Part shown: positions 1 to 5,999 of the stretch, one piece after another | Layout: every line of letters begins with the position of its first letter | Position numbering within the stretch: position 1 is the stretch's first letter | Assembly: GCA_947311745.1 (NCBI GenBank) | Contig: CAMZLT010000032.1 | Span: forward strand, 1-6,761 | Reading direction: 5' to 3' | Source: an uncultured Flavobacteriaceae bacterium | GTDB taxonomy: Bacteria > Bacteroidota > Bacteroidia > Flavobacteriales > Flavobacteriaceae | Length of the DNA stretch: 6,761 bases | Position numbers and translations under genes: made by a program | The notes under the pieces: generated by a model | Seen by the model: only the letters and a program-made list of their open reading frames with translations | Told to the model about the DNA's origin: nothing | The model's database searches: none

Positions 1-67
1 GTTTATTCGGAAAGTATAATTGGACCTTAAATTCGCTTGCTAACAAAAAAATATACGTAATTGCGGT

Positions 68-97
68 TTTGTGCTAAAATTAAAGTTTGTATCTTTG
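68..97 (+). promoter_or_regulatory. Bacteroidetes-type promoter of the left-end transcript
   Basis: The sequence shows TTTG at 68-71, an 18-base spacer, and TATCTTTG at 90-97. This matches the Bacteroidetes primary sigma factor consensus TTTG-N17-23-TAnnTTTG at every fixed position. Transcription would be expected to start about 5-8 bases after the -7 box, near 103-105, just where the predicted RNA fold begins. No established gene follows, so the promoter would drive the structured RNA and perhaps the small ORF at 194-301. The boxes are seen directly; the activity is inferred. Confidence 0.6.
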
Positions 98-104
98 TAC
101 AAAA

Positions 105-185
105 TGTAGTGATAGACGAAGGATAAGAGCCTTGAAATCCGCTAATGCGGATATAAAACCGTTGATAAAGTCTATCATCTATACA
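105..185 (+). ncRNA. Candidate structured leader RNA or small RNA (three-way junction)
   Basis: I do not recognise this as a known riboswitch or RNA family. A perfect 8-bp stem, TGATAGAC (110-117) with GTCTATCA (170-177), encloses two hairpins: AAGG/CCTT (119-122 with 130-133, loop ATAAGAG) and ATCCGC/GCGGAT (137-142 with 147-152, loop TAAT). The outer stem can continue with small bulges: G109-C179, A108-U180, then U107-A183, G106-C184 and U105-A185. The fold begins almost exactly at the start point predicted from the promoter at 68-97. Two alternative pairings are possible: GGAU (121-124) with AUCC (137-140), and GUCU (170-173) with AGAC (185-188), which is followed by GUUUU just before the ATG at 194. 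These could make it a switching leader, but that is inference. A stand-alone small RNA is the other option; no strong terminator follows it. Confidence 0.4.
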
Positions 186-193
186 GACGTTTT

Positions 194-301
194 ATGCAAA
201 AAAAATATTTATTGATTTTTTTGATAATCCCAACTTTTATAACTGATCCAAAAAGCACTAACTTTTCACAGTTTATCCTCAATTTTATGGCTGTATCATA
301 A
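194..301 (+). CDS. Possible small ORF, 35 residues, signal-peptide-like
   Basis: The ORF starts at the ATG at 194 and ends with TAA at 299-301, giving 35 residues. It opens with MQKKYLLIFLIIPTFIT: a short positive N-terminus followed by a hydrophobic stretch at about residues 5-16, like an export signal or a single membrane segment. The remaining residues, which include STNFSQ, match no domain I know. No Shine-Dalgarno sequence precedes it, which is normal in Bacteroidetes. It lies nine bases after the structured RNA and on the same predicted transcript. Its stop is six bases from the 3' end of the convergent patatin gene. It could be a real small membrane peptide, the decayed 5' remnant of an exported protein gene, or chance. 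Length and composition alone do not settle this. Confidence 0.22.
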   Translation: MQKKYLLIFLIIPTFITDPKSTNFSQFILNFMAVS

Positions 302-321
302 AAAAATCAAGGCTTTACCTT
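300..321 (-). terminator. Weak terminator-like hairpin at the patatin gene end
   Basis: Read on the minus strand, AAGG-TAAAG-CCTT forms a 4-bp hairpin (plus-strand 309-312 with 318-321). Two bases later comes a run of seven T (plus-strand A at 300-306). It overlaps the last codons and stop of the patatin gene. The T-run fits an intrinsic terminator, but the stem is short and only half GC, so the call is weak. Confidence 0.3.
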
Positions 322-1233
322 ATTCATTTCAATTAAATCTTTGTTTTTTGCGTATTTAAAACCTTGATGCCACCATTTTGACATTAATTTTTTGTCAAAA
401 ATTAACGAGTTTGTTGTTAAAACAGTAGGAGTGTAGTATAAATTTAGTTTTACATCTTTGTGTTTGGCTTCTAATTTACCAATATTCACATTTTGCTGTT
501 CAATTTGATCGAGCATAAATTCGATTACATTTGATAATAGCGAAAACGGATTTTTAGAAGGTAATCTACTTAAATGTTCTGTTTCGGTTTCTAAAATAAT
601 AACATCTACTTCGGTTGCACCTTTGTCAATAGCTTGTTTAATTGGTACTAAAGCTCCAAAGCCACCATCTGCATATTCGCAATTGTTTTTTCGTAACAAG
701 CTCATAAACGGAACGTAATTACACGAACCCCAAATCCATTCGCAAAAATCAGTATAATTATGGTCGTTTATAGATTTGTATTCCACTCTATTTTCGGTAA
801 GGTTTGAAACAGTTACAATTACTTCCTTATCGGAATTTTTTACAGTTTCAAAATCCTTTTTTGAAATGTTTTTTTTAATAAATTTGAGTAAATTTTTACT
901 CTCTCCAAAGGTTTTTCTACCATTGATAAAATTCCATATTGTACTTAAATGTTTAATGCCAATTACTTTAACACCATCTACTTTTTTTATAAAAAACGGA
1001 TTGTTACTAAAAATAGAGCGTTGTTTTATATTGGAATAAATTTTTTGTAATTCGTCTAATTTTTCTAAGGCTAAATGAATAACCATAAGACTTCCTGTTG
1101 AAGTACCAATTATTATATCGTAATCTTGTTGCTTTTCGGTTATTAGGTATTTCGCAACACCTCCAGCGAAAGCACCTTTGCTTCCTCCGCCAGAAATTAC
1201 TAATGCTTTTTTTGTCTTTTTCTTAGTTGTCAA
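307..1233 (-). CDS. Patatin-like phospholipase family protein
   Basis: This 308-residue protein has the full patatin catalytic signature. The oxyanion-hole loop is GGGSKG (residues 15-20). The nucleophile elbow is GTSTG with Ser45 (43-47). The catalytic aspartate is in the DGG motif, Asp189 (189-191). The family uses a Ser-Asp dyad to hydrolyse acyl esters of phospholipids or related lipids; the substrate here is unknown. There is no signal peptide or membrane segment, so a cytoplasmic or peripheral membrane enzyme is likely, and the Lys-rich N-terminus (KKKTKK, 4-9) could favour acidic membranes. The start is the TTG at 1231-1233: no in-frame ATG lies between the upstream stop (1258-1260) and it, and the next Met is residue 50, beyond both catalytic loops. 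It is convergent with nothing established and divergent from the lipoprotein gene 41 bases away. Confidence 0.93.
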   Translation of the reverse strand: MTTKKKTKKALVISGGGSKGAFAGGVAKYLITEKQQDYDIIIGTSTGSLMVIHLALEKLDELQKIYSNIKQRSIFSNNPFFIKKVDGVKVIGIKHLSTIWNFINGRKTFGESKNLLKFIKKNISKKDFETVKNSDKEVIVTVSNLTENRVEYKSINDHNYTDFCEWIWGSCNYVPFMSLLRKNNCEYADGGFGALVPIKQAIDKGATEVDVIILETETEHLSRLPSKNPFSLLSNVIEFMLDQIEQQNVNIGKLEAKHKDVKLNLYYTPTVLTTNSLIFDKKLMSKWWHQGFKYAKNKDLIEMNKVKP

Positions 1234-1252
1234 TTTATTTATTACTTTTACG

Positions 1253-1260
1253 CAAAATTA
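1253..1260 (-). promoter_or_regulatory. Candidate -7 box for the patatin gene
   Basis: On the minus strand, TAATTTTG fits the Bacteroidetes -7 consensus TAnnTTTG. It lies 19 bases upstream of the TTG start, which implies a leader of only about 10-15 bases. No good TTTG -33 box is seen at 17-23 bases; the nearest is TTTC (plus-strand 1283-1286) at 22 bases, inside the divergent lipoprotein gene. Confidence 0.3.
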
Positions 1261-1274
1261 CAAACTTTTATCAA

Positions 1275-2390
1275 ATGAAATTGAAACAATTCTTATTTTT
1301 AATAATTCTGCTTAATATTTTACTTTCTTGTAAAGAAAAACCAACTAAAAATATTAAAAATGAAAGGGAAATGCAAACTTACACACCTAGAATTATTAAA
1401 AAAGTTTCTTTACAAAAATTTGATTATAAAAAATTCGGATTACAAACAATGGCGATTATTCGTGCAATTGATATTGTAGGTGATAATGCATATTTTGTTG
1501 GTAGCAAAGGTATGATTTATGCGTTTTATCCTAACGGAAACTTTGTTATTACACCAAATAATTTTTTTGGAGCGATATCGCCAAATTTTAGAGCTGTTTC
1601 TCATGCAAACAAAAAATTATTTGCTTTAAGCATCGAATCTCCTGCACGATTATACCAAATTGATTTAGATGATAAACAAGGTTTACTCAATCCAAATTTA
1701 GTCTATACCGAACAAGGTGAAAAAGTGTTTTATGATGCGATTGCTTTTTTTGATGCTAAAAACGGAATTGCAATGGGTGATCCAACCGAAAATTGTTTGT
1801 CAATTATTAAAACAAATGATGGAGGAAATTCGTGGGTTAAATTATCTTGTGATATTTTGCCAGATACTGTTGATGGTGAGGCTGGTTTTGCAGCAAGTAA
1901 TACTAATATCGCTATTGTCGGGGATAATGCTTGGATTATTTCAGGAGGAATGCAATCGCGTGTTTTTCATACTACTGATAAAGGTGAAACTTGGCAAGTA
2001 TATACCACACCATTACTTTACGGAACAGAAAGTTCAGGAGGATATTCTATTGCTTTTTCGGATGCTAAAAACGGAATTATTTGTGGCGGTGATTATATAA
2101 ATAAAGAACAAAATATAAAAAACAAAGCAATAACTACCGATGGAGGAAAAACTTGGCATTTAGTTGCCGATGGCGAATTACCTGGATATATTAGTTGTGT
2201 GCAGTATGTTCCTGAAACGCAAGGGAAAGAAGTTTTTGCAGTTTCAACCGAAGGAATTTACTTTTCAAATACTAAAGGGAAATCTTGGGTAAAAGTTAGT
2301 GATGAGGGCTATTATACTATAAAATTCGTTACTAAAAATGTAGCTTGGTTAGCTGGAAATAGTAAAATAGCAAAGATGATTTTGCAATAA
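1275..2390 (+). CDS. BNR/Asp-box beta-propeller lipoprotein (YCF48-like)
   Basis: This 371-residue protein starts with a lipoprotein signal peptide: MKLKQ, a hydrophobic run at about 6-15, and lipobox LLSC with Cys19 as the lipidation site. The mature part carries four Asp-box motifs (x-x-D-x-G-x-x-W) typical of sialidase/YCF48-type propellers: NDGGNSW (181-187), TDKGETW (234-240), TDGGKTW (288-294) and the degenerate NTKGKSW (332-338). The phrase DAKNGI recurs at 160-165 and 263-268. Flavobacterial relatives are often labelled 'oxidoreductase' or 'glycosyl hydrolase', but no enzymatic residues are evident, so a scaffold or binding role in the envelope is as likely. A TTG 48 bases upstream (1227) is in frame but would bury the signal peptide and overlap the patatin gene, so the ATG at 1275 is chosen. 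TACTTTTA (1243-1250) is a one-mismatch -7 candidate without a clear -33 box. Confidence 0.88.
   Translation: MKLKQFLFLIILLNILLSCKEKPTKNIKNEREMQTYTPRIIKKVSLQKFDYKKFGLQTMAIIRAIDIVGDNAYFVGSKGMIYAFYPNGNFVITPNNFFGAISPNFRAVSHANKKLFALSIESPARLYQIDLDDKQGLLNPNLVYTEQGEKVFYDAIAFFDAKNGIAMGDPTENCLSIIKTNDGGNSWVKLSCDILPDTVDGEAGFAASNTNIAIVGDNAWIISGGMQSRVFHTTDKGETWQVYTTPLLYGTESSGGYSIAFSDAKNGIICGGDYINKEQNIKNKAITTDGGKTWHLVADGELPGYISCVQYVPETQGKEVFAVSTEGIYFSNTKGKSWVKVSDEGYYTIKFVTKNVAWLAGNSKIAKMILQ
1740..2078 (+). repeat. In-frame 30-base repeat pair inside the propeller gene
   Basis: Positions 1740-1769 and 2049-2078 match at 28 of 30 bases, and the last 18 bases (starting GATGCTAAAAACGG) are identical. The copies are 309 bases apart, which is exactly 103 codons. 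They encode IAFFDAKNGI and IAFSDAKNGI, equivalent strands of two propeller blades. The span given covers both copies and the unrelated sequence between them. Confidence 0.85.
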
Positions 2391-2396
2391 TTTTTC

Positions 2397-2412
2397 GGGT
2401 TAAGTTTAACTT
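2397..2412. other. Short hairpin between convergent gene ends
   Basis: GGGTTAA and TTAACTT (2397-2403 and 2406-2412) can form a small hairpin with two G-U pairs; the core GTTAA/TTAAC is perfect. It spans the stop codon of the saccharopine reductase gene and lies six bases after the stop of the lipoprotein gene. It could help end transcription from either side. The T-tract after it on the plus strand is broken (atatttt), so it is a poor intrinsic terminator. Confidence 0.2.
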
Positions 2413-3773
2413 ATATTTTCAGGATTGTAGCCATAATAGGTAACTTTTTCCTCTTTAAAAATAACACCGTAATTTTCTAATTCTTTTAATATAGGTTCGT
2501 AAACTTCTTTTGTAATTGGTATTTGAACGCCTGGTGTTTTTATTTCACCATTTAAAATTTTAAGTGTAGCAATAGCAACAGGTAAACCAACTGTTTTTGC
2601 CATTGCAGTATAGGTTTGATCATCGCCAAGAATACGCATATACGAATTTATCTGACGCTTTTCACCTTGATATTCGTAACCAAATTTGTGCATCATTACA
2701 ATCATATCTTTATCATCCTCTTTTAAAGTCCATTTATCCATTAATATTTTTTGTAAACATTGTGCAGGAGTTGCATTTTTAATGCCTATTTTTTTATCAG
2801 GATTAAAAATGTCTAGTTCTAAAAGTTTATCCCAAATAATATCATCTTGTTCTATTTTTAAATAATGTCTAAGTTTTAATTCAACCGAATCGTGCGGTCT
2901 ATAAGCAAGAAATGAATTGGTAAATTCGCGATAACTCATATTTTCAGTATCCTCCATAATATAGGTATCGTCTGTCATCCCAAGTTGTACAAAAACATTC
3001 CACGCTCTAGAGTAACCAACACGTCGTATTGTACCTCTATATAAGGTAAGGATATCTTCTAAACCATAAACTTTTCGGTATTTTAACGAATCTCTGTTAG
3101 CAAGTCCTTCAAATTTACCGTATTCTTTTAAGTCTAGTATCTCCGTACGTCTAAATAATTTGTGGTACGGAATATATTTATATTTTCCTTCTTGAATAAA
3201 TTTAGCAGCACTACCTTGACCAGCAACTACAACATTTCTTGGATTCCATGTAAATTTATAGTTCCATAAGTTATCATCCGATTCAGGAGCTACCAATCCT
3301 CCAGTAAACGATTCAAATAATAATAATTTTGCACCATTATCACGAATTCGGTCAATAATTTGCATTGCACTCATATGATCAATACCAGGATCTAAACCAA
3401 TTTCATTCATAAAAACGAGGTTGTTTTTTACGACATCCTCTTGTAATGCTTGCATTTCTTTTGATATGTACGAAGCAGTTACTAAACTTTTTTTATAGTT
3501 TACACAATCCTTTGCAACTTCTAAATGAAATCTGGCAGGAAGCATAGAAATTACAATATTCGACTGTTGAATAGCCTCTTTTCGTTGCGTTTCGTTAAAG
3601 ATATCTAATTCAATAGCTTTTGCATTCTTATGGTTATTGGCAAGTTTTTTTGCAGACTCGATTTGTTTGTCTGCAATAATTAGTTGTAAATTTTCCGATT
3701 CGGATTTATCTAATAAATATTTTATTAAAGACGATGCTGAACGACCTGCTCCTATGATTAAAATGGTTCTCAT
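2406..3773 (-). CDS. Saccharopine dehydrogenase (saccharopine reductase) family protein
   Basis: This 455-residue protein is close to the length of fungal Lys9 and matches that family end to end. It has an N-terminal Rossmann loop GAGRSA (residues 8-13), SMLPARFH (76-83), TASYIS (99-104), the family hallmark NEIGLDPGIDHMSA (123-136), and WNPRNVVVAGQGSA (176-189). The C-terminal segment KTVGLPVAIATLKILNG (393-409) is followed by GVQIPITKEVYEPIL (415-429). Known members interconvert saccharopine with glutamate and aminoadipate semialdehyde using NAD(P), in lysine synthesis in fungi or lysine breakdown elsewhere. In a flavobacterium a catabolic role is more likely, but this is inference; the partner lysine-ketoglutarate reductase is not in the window. 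It is cytoplasmic, with no signal peptide. The ATG at 3773 sits directly before the Rossmann strand, which fixes the start. The gene is convergent with the lipoprotein gene and divergent from the DUF423 gene. Confidence 0.9.
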   Translation of the reverse strand: MRTILIIGAGRSASSLIKYLLDKSESENLQLIIADKQIESAKKLANNHKNAKAIELDIFNETQRKEAIQQSNIVISMLPARFHLEVAKDCVNYKKSLVTASYISKEMQALQEDVVKNNLVFMNEIGLDPGIDHMSAMQIIDRIRDNGAKLLLFESFTGGLVAPESDDNLWNYKFTWNPRNVVVAGQGSAAKFIQEGKYKYIPYHKLFRRTEILDLKEYGKFEGLANRDSLKYRKVYGLEDILTLYRGTIRRVGYSRAWNVFVQLGMTDDTYIMEDTENMSYREFTNSFLAYRPHDSVELKLRHYLKIEQDDIIWDKLLELDIFNPDKKIGIKNATPAQCLQKILMDKWTLKEDDKDMIVMMHKFGYEYQGEKRQINSYMRILGDDQTYTAMAKTVGLPVAIATLKILNGEIKTPGVQIPITKEVYEPILKELENYGVIFKEEKVTYYGYNPENIS

Positions 3774-3800
3774 AATTTTATGAATAAATTTTTAGAATTT

Positions 3801-3808
3801 CAAAAATA
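3801..3808 (-). promoter_or_regulatory. Candidate -7 box for the saccharopine reductase gene
   Basis: TATTTTTG on the minus strand fits TAnnTTTG exactly and lies 27 bases before the ATG, implying a leader of about 20 bases. The -33 region has only TTTA (plus-strand 3833-3836) at 24 bases, a weak partner. Confidence 0.38.
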
Positions 3809-3852
3809 CAATTTTGAATTTTATTTTTAGGATAAAATTAATTAAAATACAG

Positions 3853-3860
3853 TATGTTTG
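3853..3860 (+). promoter_or_regulatory. Candidate -7 box for the DUF423 gene
   Basis: TATGTTTG fits TAnnTTTG exactly and lies 26 bases before the ATG at 3887, implying a leader of about 20 bases. The -33 region is poor (TTAG at 3827-3830, spacer 22). It sits 44 bases from the opposite-facing -7 box of the reductase gene, so the two promoters share a 113-base divergent spacer. Confidence 0.42.
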
Positions 3861-3886
3861 CAAAATAATTCTAACTCATTAAACCA

Positions 3887-4267
3887 ATGAAAATTAATTT
3901 AGGAATTACTGCTATTTTGGGTTTTTTAGCCATTGTCTTAGGTGCTTTTGGTGCACATGCCTTAAAAAGTAAAATTGGTTTAGATCAATTAAAGGTTTTT
4001 GAAACAGGTGTTAGGTATCAAATGTATCATGTATTCGTACTTTTATTTGTGAATACATATACTGGTTTTTCTCAGAGAGTTAAAAATAGAATTAGTATTT
4101 TCTTTTTTATCGGGATTTTATTTTTTTCAGGTTCACTTTATTGTCTTTCATTAGAAATTATTGTTCCAAAACTAATAGGACCTATTACGCCTCTTGGTGG
4201 ATTATTCTTTATTATAGGATGGCTTATATTAGCATTTCAATTTTTTAAAAAGCAAACTACTTCATAA
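3887..4267 (+). CDS. DUF423 family small membrane protein
   Basis: This 126-residue protein has the DUF423 family signature: GAFGAHALK near the N-terminus (19-27), YQMYHVFVLL (44-53), SGSLYCLSL (81-89) and GPITPLGGLFFIIGW (98-112). Four membrane helices are visible at about 4-23, 44-60, 69-88 and 100-119, filling nearly the whole protein, so it is an inner-membrane protein. Length and helix number are normal for the family, which includes the YgdD/YwdK type. The biochemical function is not established. The ATG at 3887 starts directly before the first helix. It is followed by pckA on the same strand, but pckA has its own strong promoter in the 106-base gap, so a shared operon is not required. 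Confidence 0.92.
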   Translation: MKINLGITAILGFLAIVLGAFGAHALKSKIGLDQLKVFETGVRYQMYHVFVLLFVNTYTGFSQRVKNRISIFFFIGILFFSGSLYCLSLEIIVPKLIGPITPLGGLFFIIGWLILAFQFFKKQTTS

Positions 4268-4274
4268 AAAAAGA

Positions 4275-4296
4275 TATTAACAAAAAATAGTTAATA
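4275..4296 (+). repeat. Perfect 7-bp inverted repeat after the DUF423 gene
   Basis: TATTAAC (4275-4281) and GTTAATA (4290-4296) are perfect inverted arms around an 8-base A-rich centre, eight bases after the DUF423 stop codon. As RNA it would be an AU-rich hairpin without a proper U-tract, hence a poor terminator. As DNA it is a dyad 15 bases upstream of the pckA -33 box, where a regulator could bind. Which of these applies is undecided. Confidence 0.4.
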
Positions 4297-4310
4297 AAAT
4301 AATTTAAAAA

Positions 4311-4343
4311 TTTGTTCGTTATAAAAACGATAACTTAAATTTG
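4311..4343 (+). promoter_or_regulatory. pckA promoter
   Basis: TTTG at 4311-4314, a 21-base spacer, and TAAATTTG at 4336-4343 match the Bacteroidetes promoter consensus at all fixed positions. The start point would be near 4350, giving a leader of about 24 bases before the pckA ATG at 4374. The spacer contains overlapping dyads (4316-4334) suggestive of an operator. Confidence 0.62.
4316..4334. promoter_or_regulatory. Operator-like dyad inside the pckA promoter spacer
   Basis: Two perfect overlapping inverted repeats lie between the -33 and -7 boxes: TCGTT-ataaa-AACGA (4316-4330) and GTTAT-aaaaacg-ATAAC (4318-4334). A protein bound here would block RNA polymerase, so repression of pckA under glycolytic conditions is a plausible reading. 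The regulator is unknown, and short dyads are common in AT-rich DNA. Confidence 0.3.
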
Positions 4344-4373
4344 ATATTATAAAAAAACATTACTCAATATATT

Positions 4374-5978
4374 ATGCAAACCAAATATGATAGTGCGAAA
4401 ACTACTTCGCTAGAGAATTATGGTATTAAGAATGATAATATCCATTGGAATCTTTCACCAGAAAAATTAGTGCAAATTTGCTTAGATAAAAATCAAGGAA
4501 GTTTAGCAAGTTCAGGAGCTTTAGCTGTTAATACAGGTAAATTTACAGGACGATCACCAAAAGATCGTTTTATTGTAAAAGATGAAATTTCAGCAGATCG
4601 TGTTTGGTGGGATGGAAATATAAACCAACCTTTTGATGAAGCTAAATTTGATACACTATACAATAAAGTTGTAGCATATTTGTCTACAAAAGAACTGTAT
4701 GCAAGAGATGCTTTTGCTGTTGCTGATAAAACATACCAAGTTCCCTTACGTGTAGTAACCGAATTGCCTTGGGTTAGTTTATTTGCATATAATATGTTTA
4801 TTAGACCAAAAAAAGAGGAATTAGAAAATTTTTCACCAGAATGGATCGTATTACAAGCACCTTCTTTTATGGCTGTGCCAGATAGAGATGGTACTAGACA
4901 AGAAAATTTTACTATCCTTAGTTTTAAACGAAAAGTAGTACTTATTGGTGGTTCTGGTTATACAGGTGAAGTAAAAAAAGGAATTTTTTCTGCTTTGAAT
5001 TTTACCTTACCAGTTTTTAAAAAAACATTTCCGATGCATTGTTCTGCAAATCAGGGCGAAAAAGGAGATACAGCAATATTTTTTGGTTTGTCAGGAACAG
5101 GGAAAACAACCTTATCCGCAGATAAAAACAGAAGATTAATAGGTGATGATGAGCATGGTTGGACTCCAGACAATAAAATATTTAATATTGAAGGAGGGTG
5201 CTATGCAAAAGTAATTGATTTATCTGCCGAAAAAGAACCAGAAATATTCGGAGCAATTAAAAAAGGTGCGTTATTAGAAAATGTAATTTTTAAAAAAGAT
5301 ACAAATGAAGTAGATTTTGAGGATGTTTCTATAACACAAAATACACGAGTGAGTTATCCAATACATCATATCGAAAATATAAAAGTACCATCTATTGGTG
5401 AAAACCCTAAAAACATTTTCTTTTTAACAGCTGATGCTTTTGGTGTTTTACCTCCGATTTCTAAACTGACACCAGGTCAAGCAGCATATCATTTTATTTC
5501 AGGATATACAGCAAAAGTTGCAGGTACGGAAGAAGGAGTTAACGAGCCATTACCTTCTTTTTCTGCTTGTTTCGGTGCACCATTTATGCCATTGCATCCT
5601 ACAAAATATGCCGAAATGCTTTCTGCAAAAATGAAAGAAACAAATGTAAATGTTTGGTTGGTAAATACAGGTTGGACTGGTGGTCCTTACGGAATAGGTA
5701 ATCGAATGAAATTAAAATATACAAGAGCAATGATTAATGCTGCTTTGGATGGTAAATTGAATGATGTTGAATATGTAAACCATCCTATTTTTAAACTAGC
5801 AATGCCAACATCTTGTGAGAGTGTACCTACCGAAGTGTTAAGCCCTAAAGATACTTGGTCTGATAAAGAAGCGTATGATGCAAAAGCAAACGAATTAGCA
5901 AAATCGTTTCACAAAAATTTTGAAACTTTTAAAGATTTAGCGAATGCGGAAATCTTAAACGGAGCTCCAATTCAATAA
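4374..5978 (+). CDS. pckA: Phosphoenolpyruvate carboxykinase (ATP)
   Basis: This cytoplasmic enzyme converts oxaloacetate and ATP to phosphoenolpyruvate, ADP and CO2, the entry step of gluconeogenesis (EC 4.1.1.49). At 534 residues it is close to the E. coli enzyme. All hallmark motifs are intact. NTGKFTGRSPKDRF (53-66) carries the substrate Arg60. GYTGEVKKGIFS (195-206) carries Lys202, the expected metal/substrate lysine. MHCSANQG (221-228) carries His222. The P-loop GLSGTGKTT (238-246) has Lys244. The metal-binding IGDDEHGW (256-263) has Asp258/Asp259. NTRVSYP (323-329) carries Arg325. The C-terminal half has SACFGAPFMPLHP (397-409) and NTGWTGGPYGIGNR (431-444). The P-loop type marks the ATP family, not the GTP family. 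The ATG at 4374 fits the predicted promoter and family N-termini. It has its own promoter and a strong terminator, so it is probably monocistronic. Confidence 0.98.
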   Translation: MQTKYDSAKTTSLENYGIKNDNIHWNLSPEKLVQICLDKNQGSLASSGALAVNTGKFTGRSPKDRFIVKDEISADRVWWDGNINQPFDEAKFDTLYNKVVAYLSTKELYARDAFAVADKTYQVPLRVVTELPWVSLFAYNMFIRPKKEELENFSPEWIVLQAPSFMAVPDRDGTRQENFTILSFKRKVVLIGGSGYTGEVKKGIFSALNFTLPVFKKTFPMHCSANQGEKGDTAIFFGLSGTGKTTLSADKNRRLIGDDEHGWTPDNKIFNIEGGCYAKVIDLSAEKEPEIFGAIKKGALLENVIFKKDTNEVDFEDVSITQNTRVSYPIHHIENIKVPSIGENPKNIFFLTADAFGVLPPISKLTPGQAAYHFISGYTAKVAGTEEGVNEPLPSFSACFGAPFMPLHPTKYAEMLSAKMKETNVNVWLVNTGWTGGPYGIGNRMKLKYTRAMINAALDGKLNDVEYVNHPIFKLAMPTSCESVPTEVLSPKDTWSDKEAYDAKANELAKSFHKNFETFKDLANAEILNGAPIQ

Positions 5979-5999
5979 TAAATTTTGAAAATTATTTTT

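Noticed and set aside
1..30. Possible C-terminal tail of an upstream plus-strand gene ending TAA at 28-30
   Set aside because: Ten codons are too few to tell a gene end from chance, and another frame stays open to 77.
80..178. 32-codon minus-strand frame beginning MIDFINGFISALADF
   Set aside because: It reads back through the RNA stems and the consensus promoter, so it is more simply a shadow of the inverted repeats.
105..185. Hammerhead ribozyme, tRNA, or SAM/TPP/purine riboswitch
   Set aside because: The hairpin order and a GAAA between stems recall a hammerhead, but there is no CUGANGA core and 16 bases separate the third stem from the closing stem. There is no tRNA T-arm, and I could not match the conserved bases of those riboswitches as I know them.
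776..1039. 87-codon plus-strand frame
   Set aside because: It is antisense to the conserved patatin coding sequence, and its Phe/Leu/Ser-rich composition matches no family.
1227..1274. Upstream TTG extension of the lipoprotein gene
   Set aside because: It would put 16 residues before a complete lipoprotein signal peptide and overlap the patatin start.
1717..2100. 127-codon plus-strand frame
   Set aside because: It is an alternate frame inside the propeller lipoprotein, whose Asp-box motifs are clearly in the other frame.
2597..2782. 61-codon plus-strand frame
   Set aside because: It is antisense to the conserved C-terminal domain of the saccharopine reductase gene.
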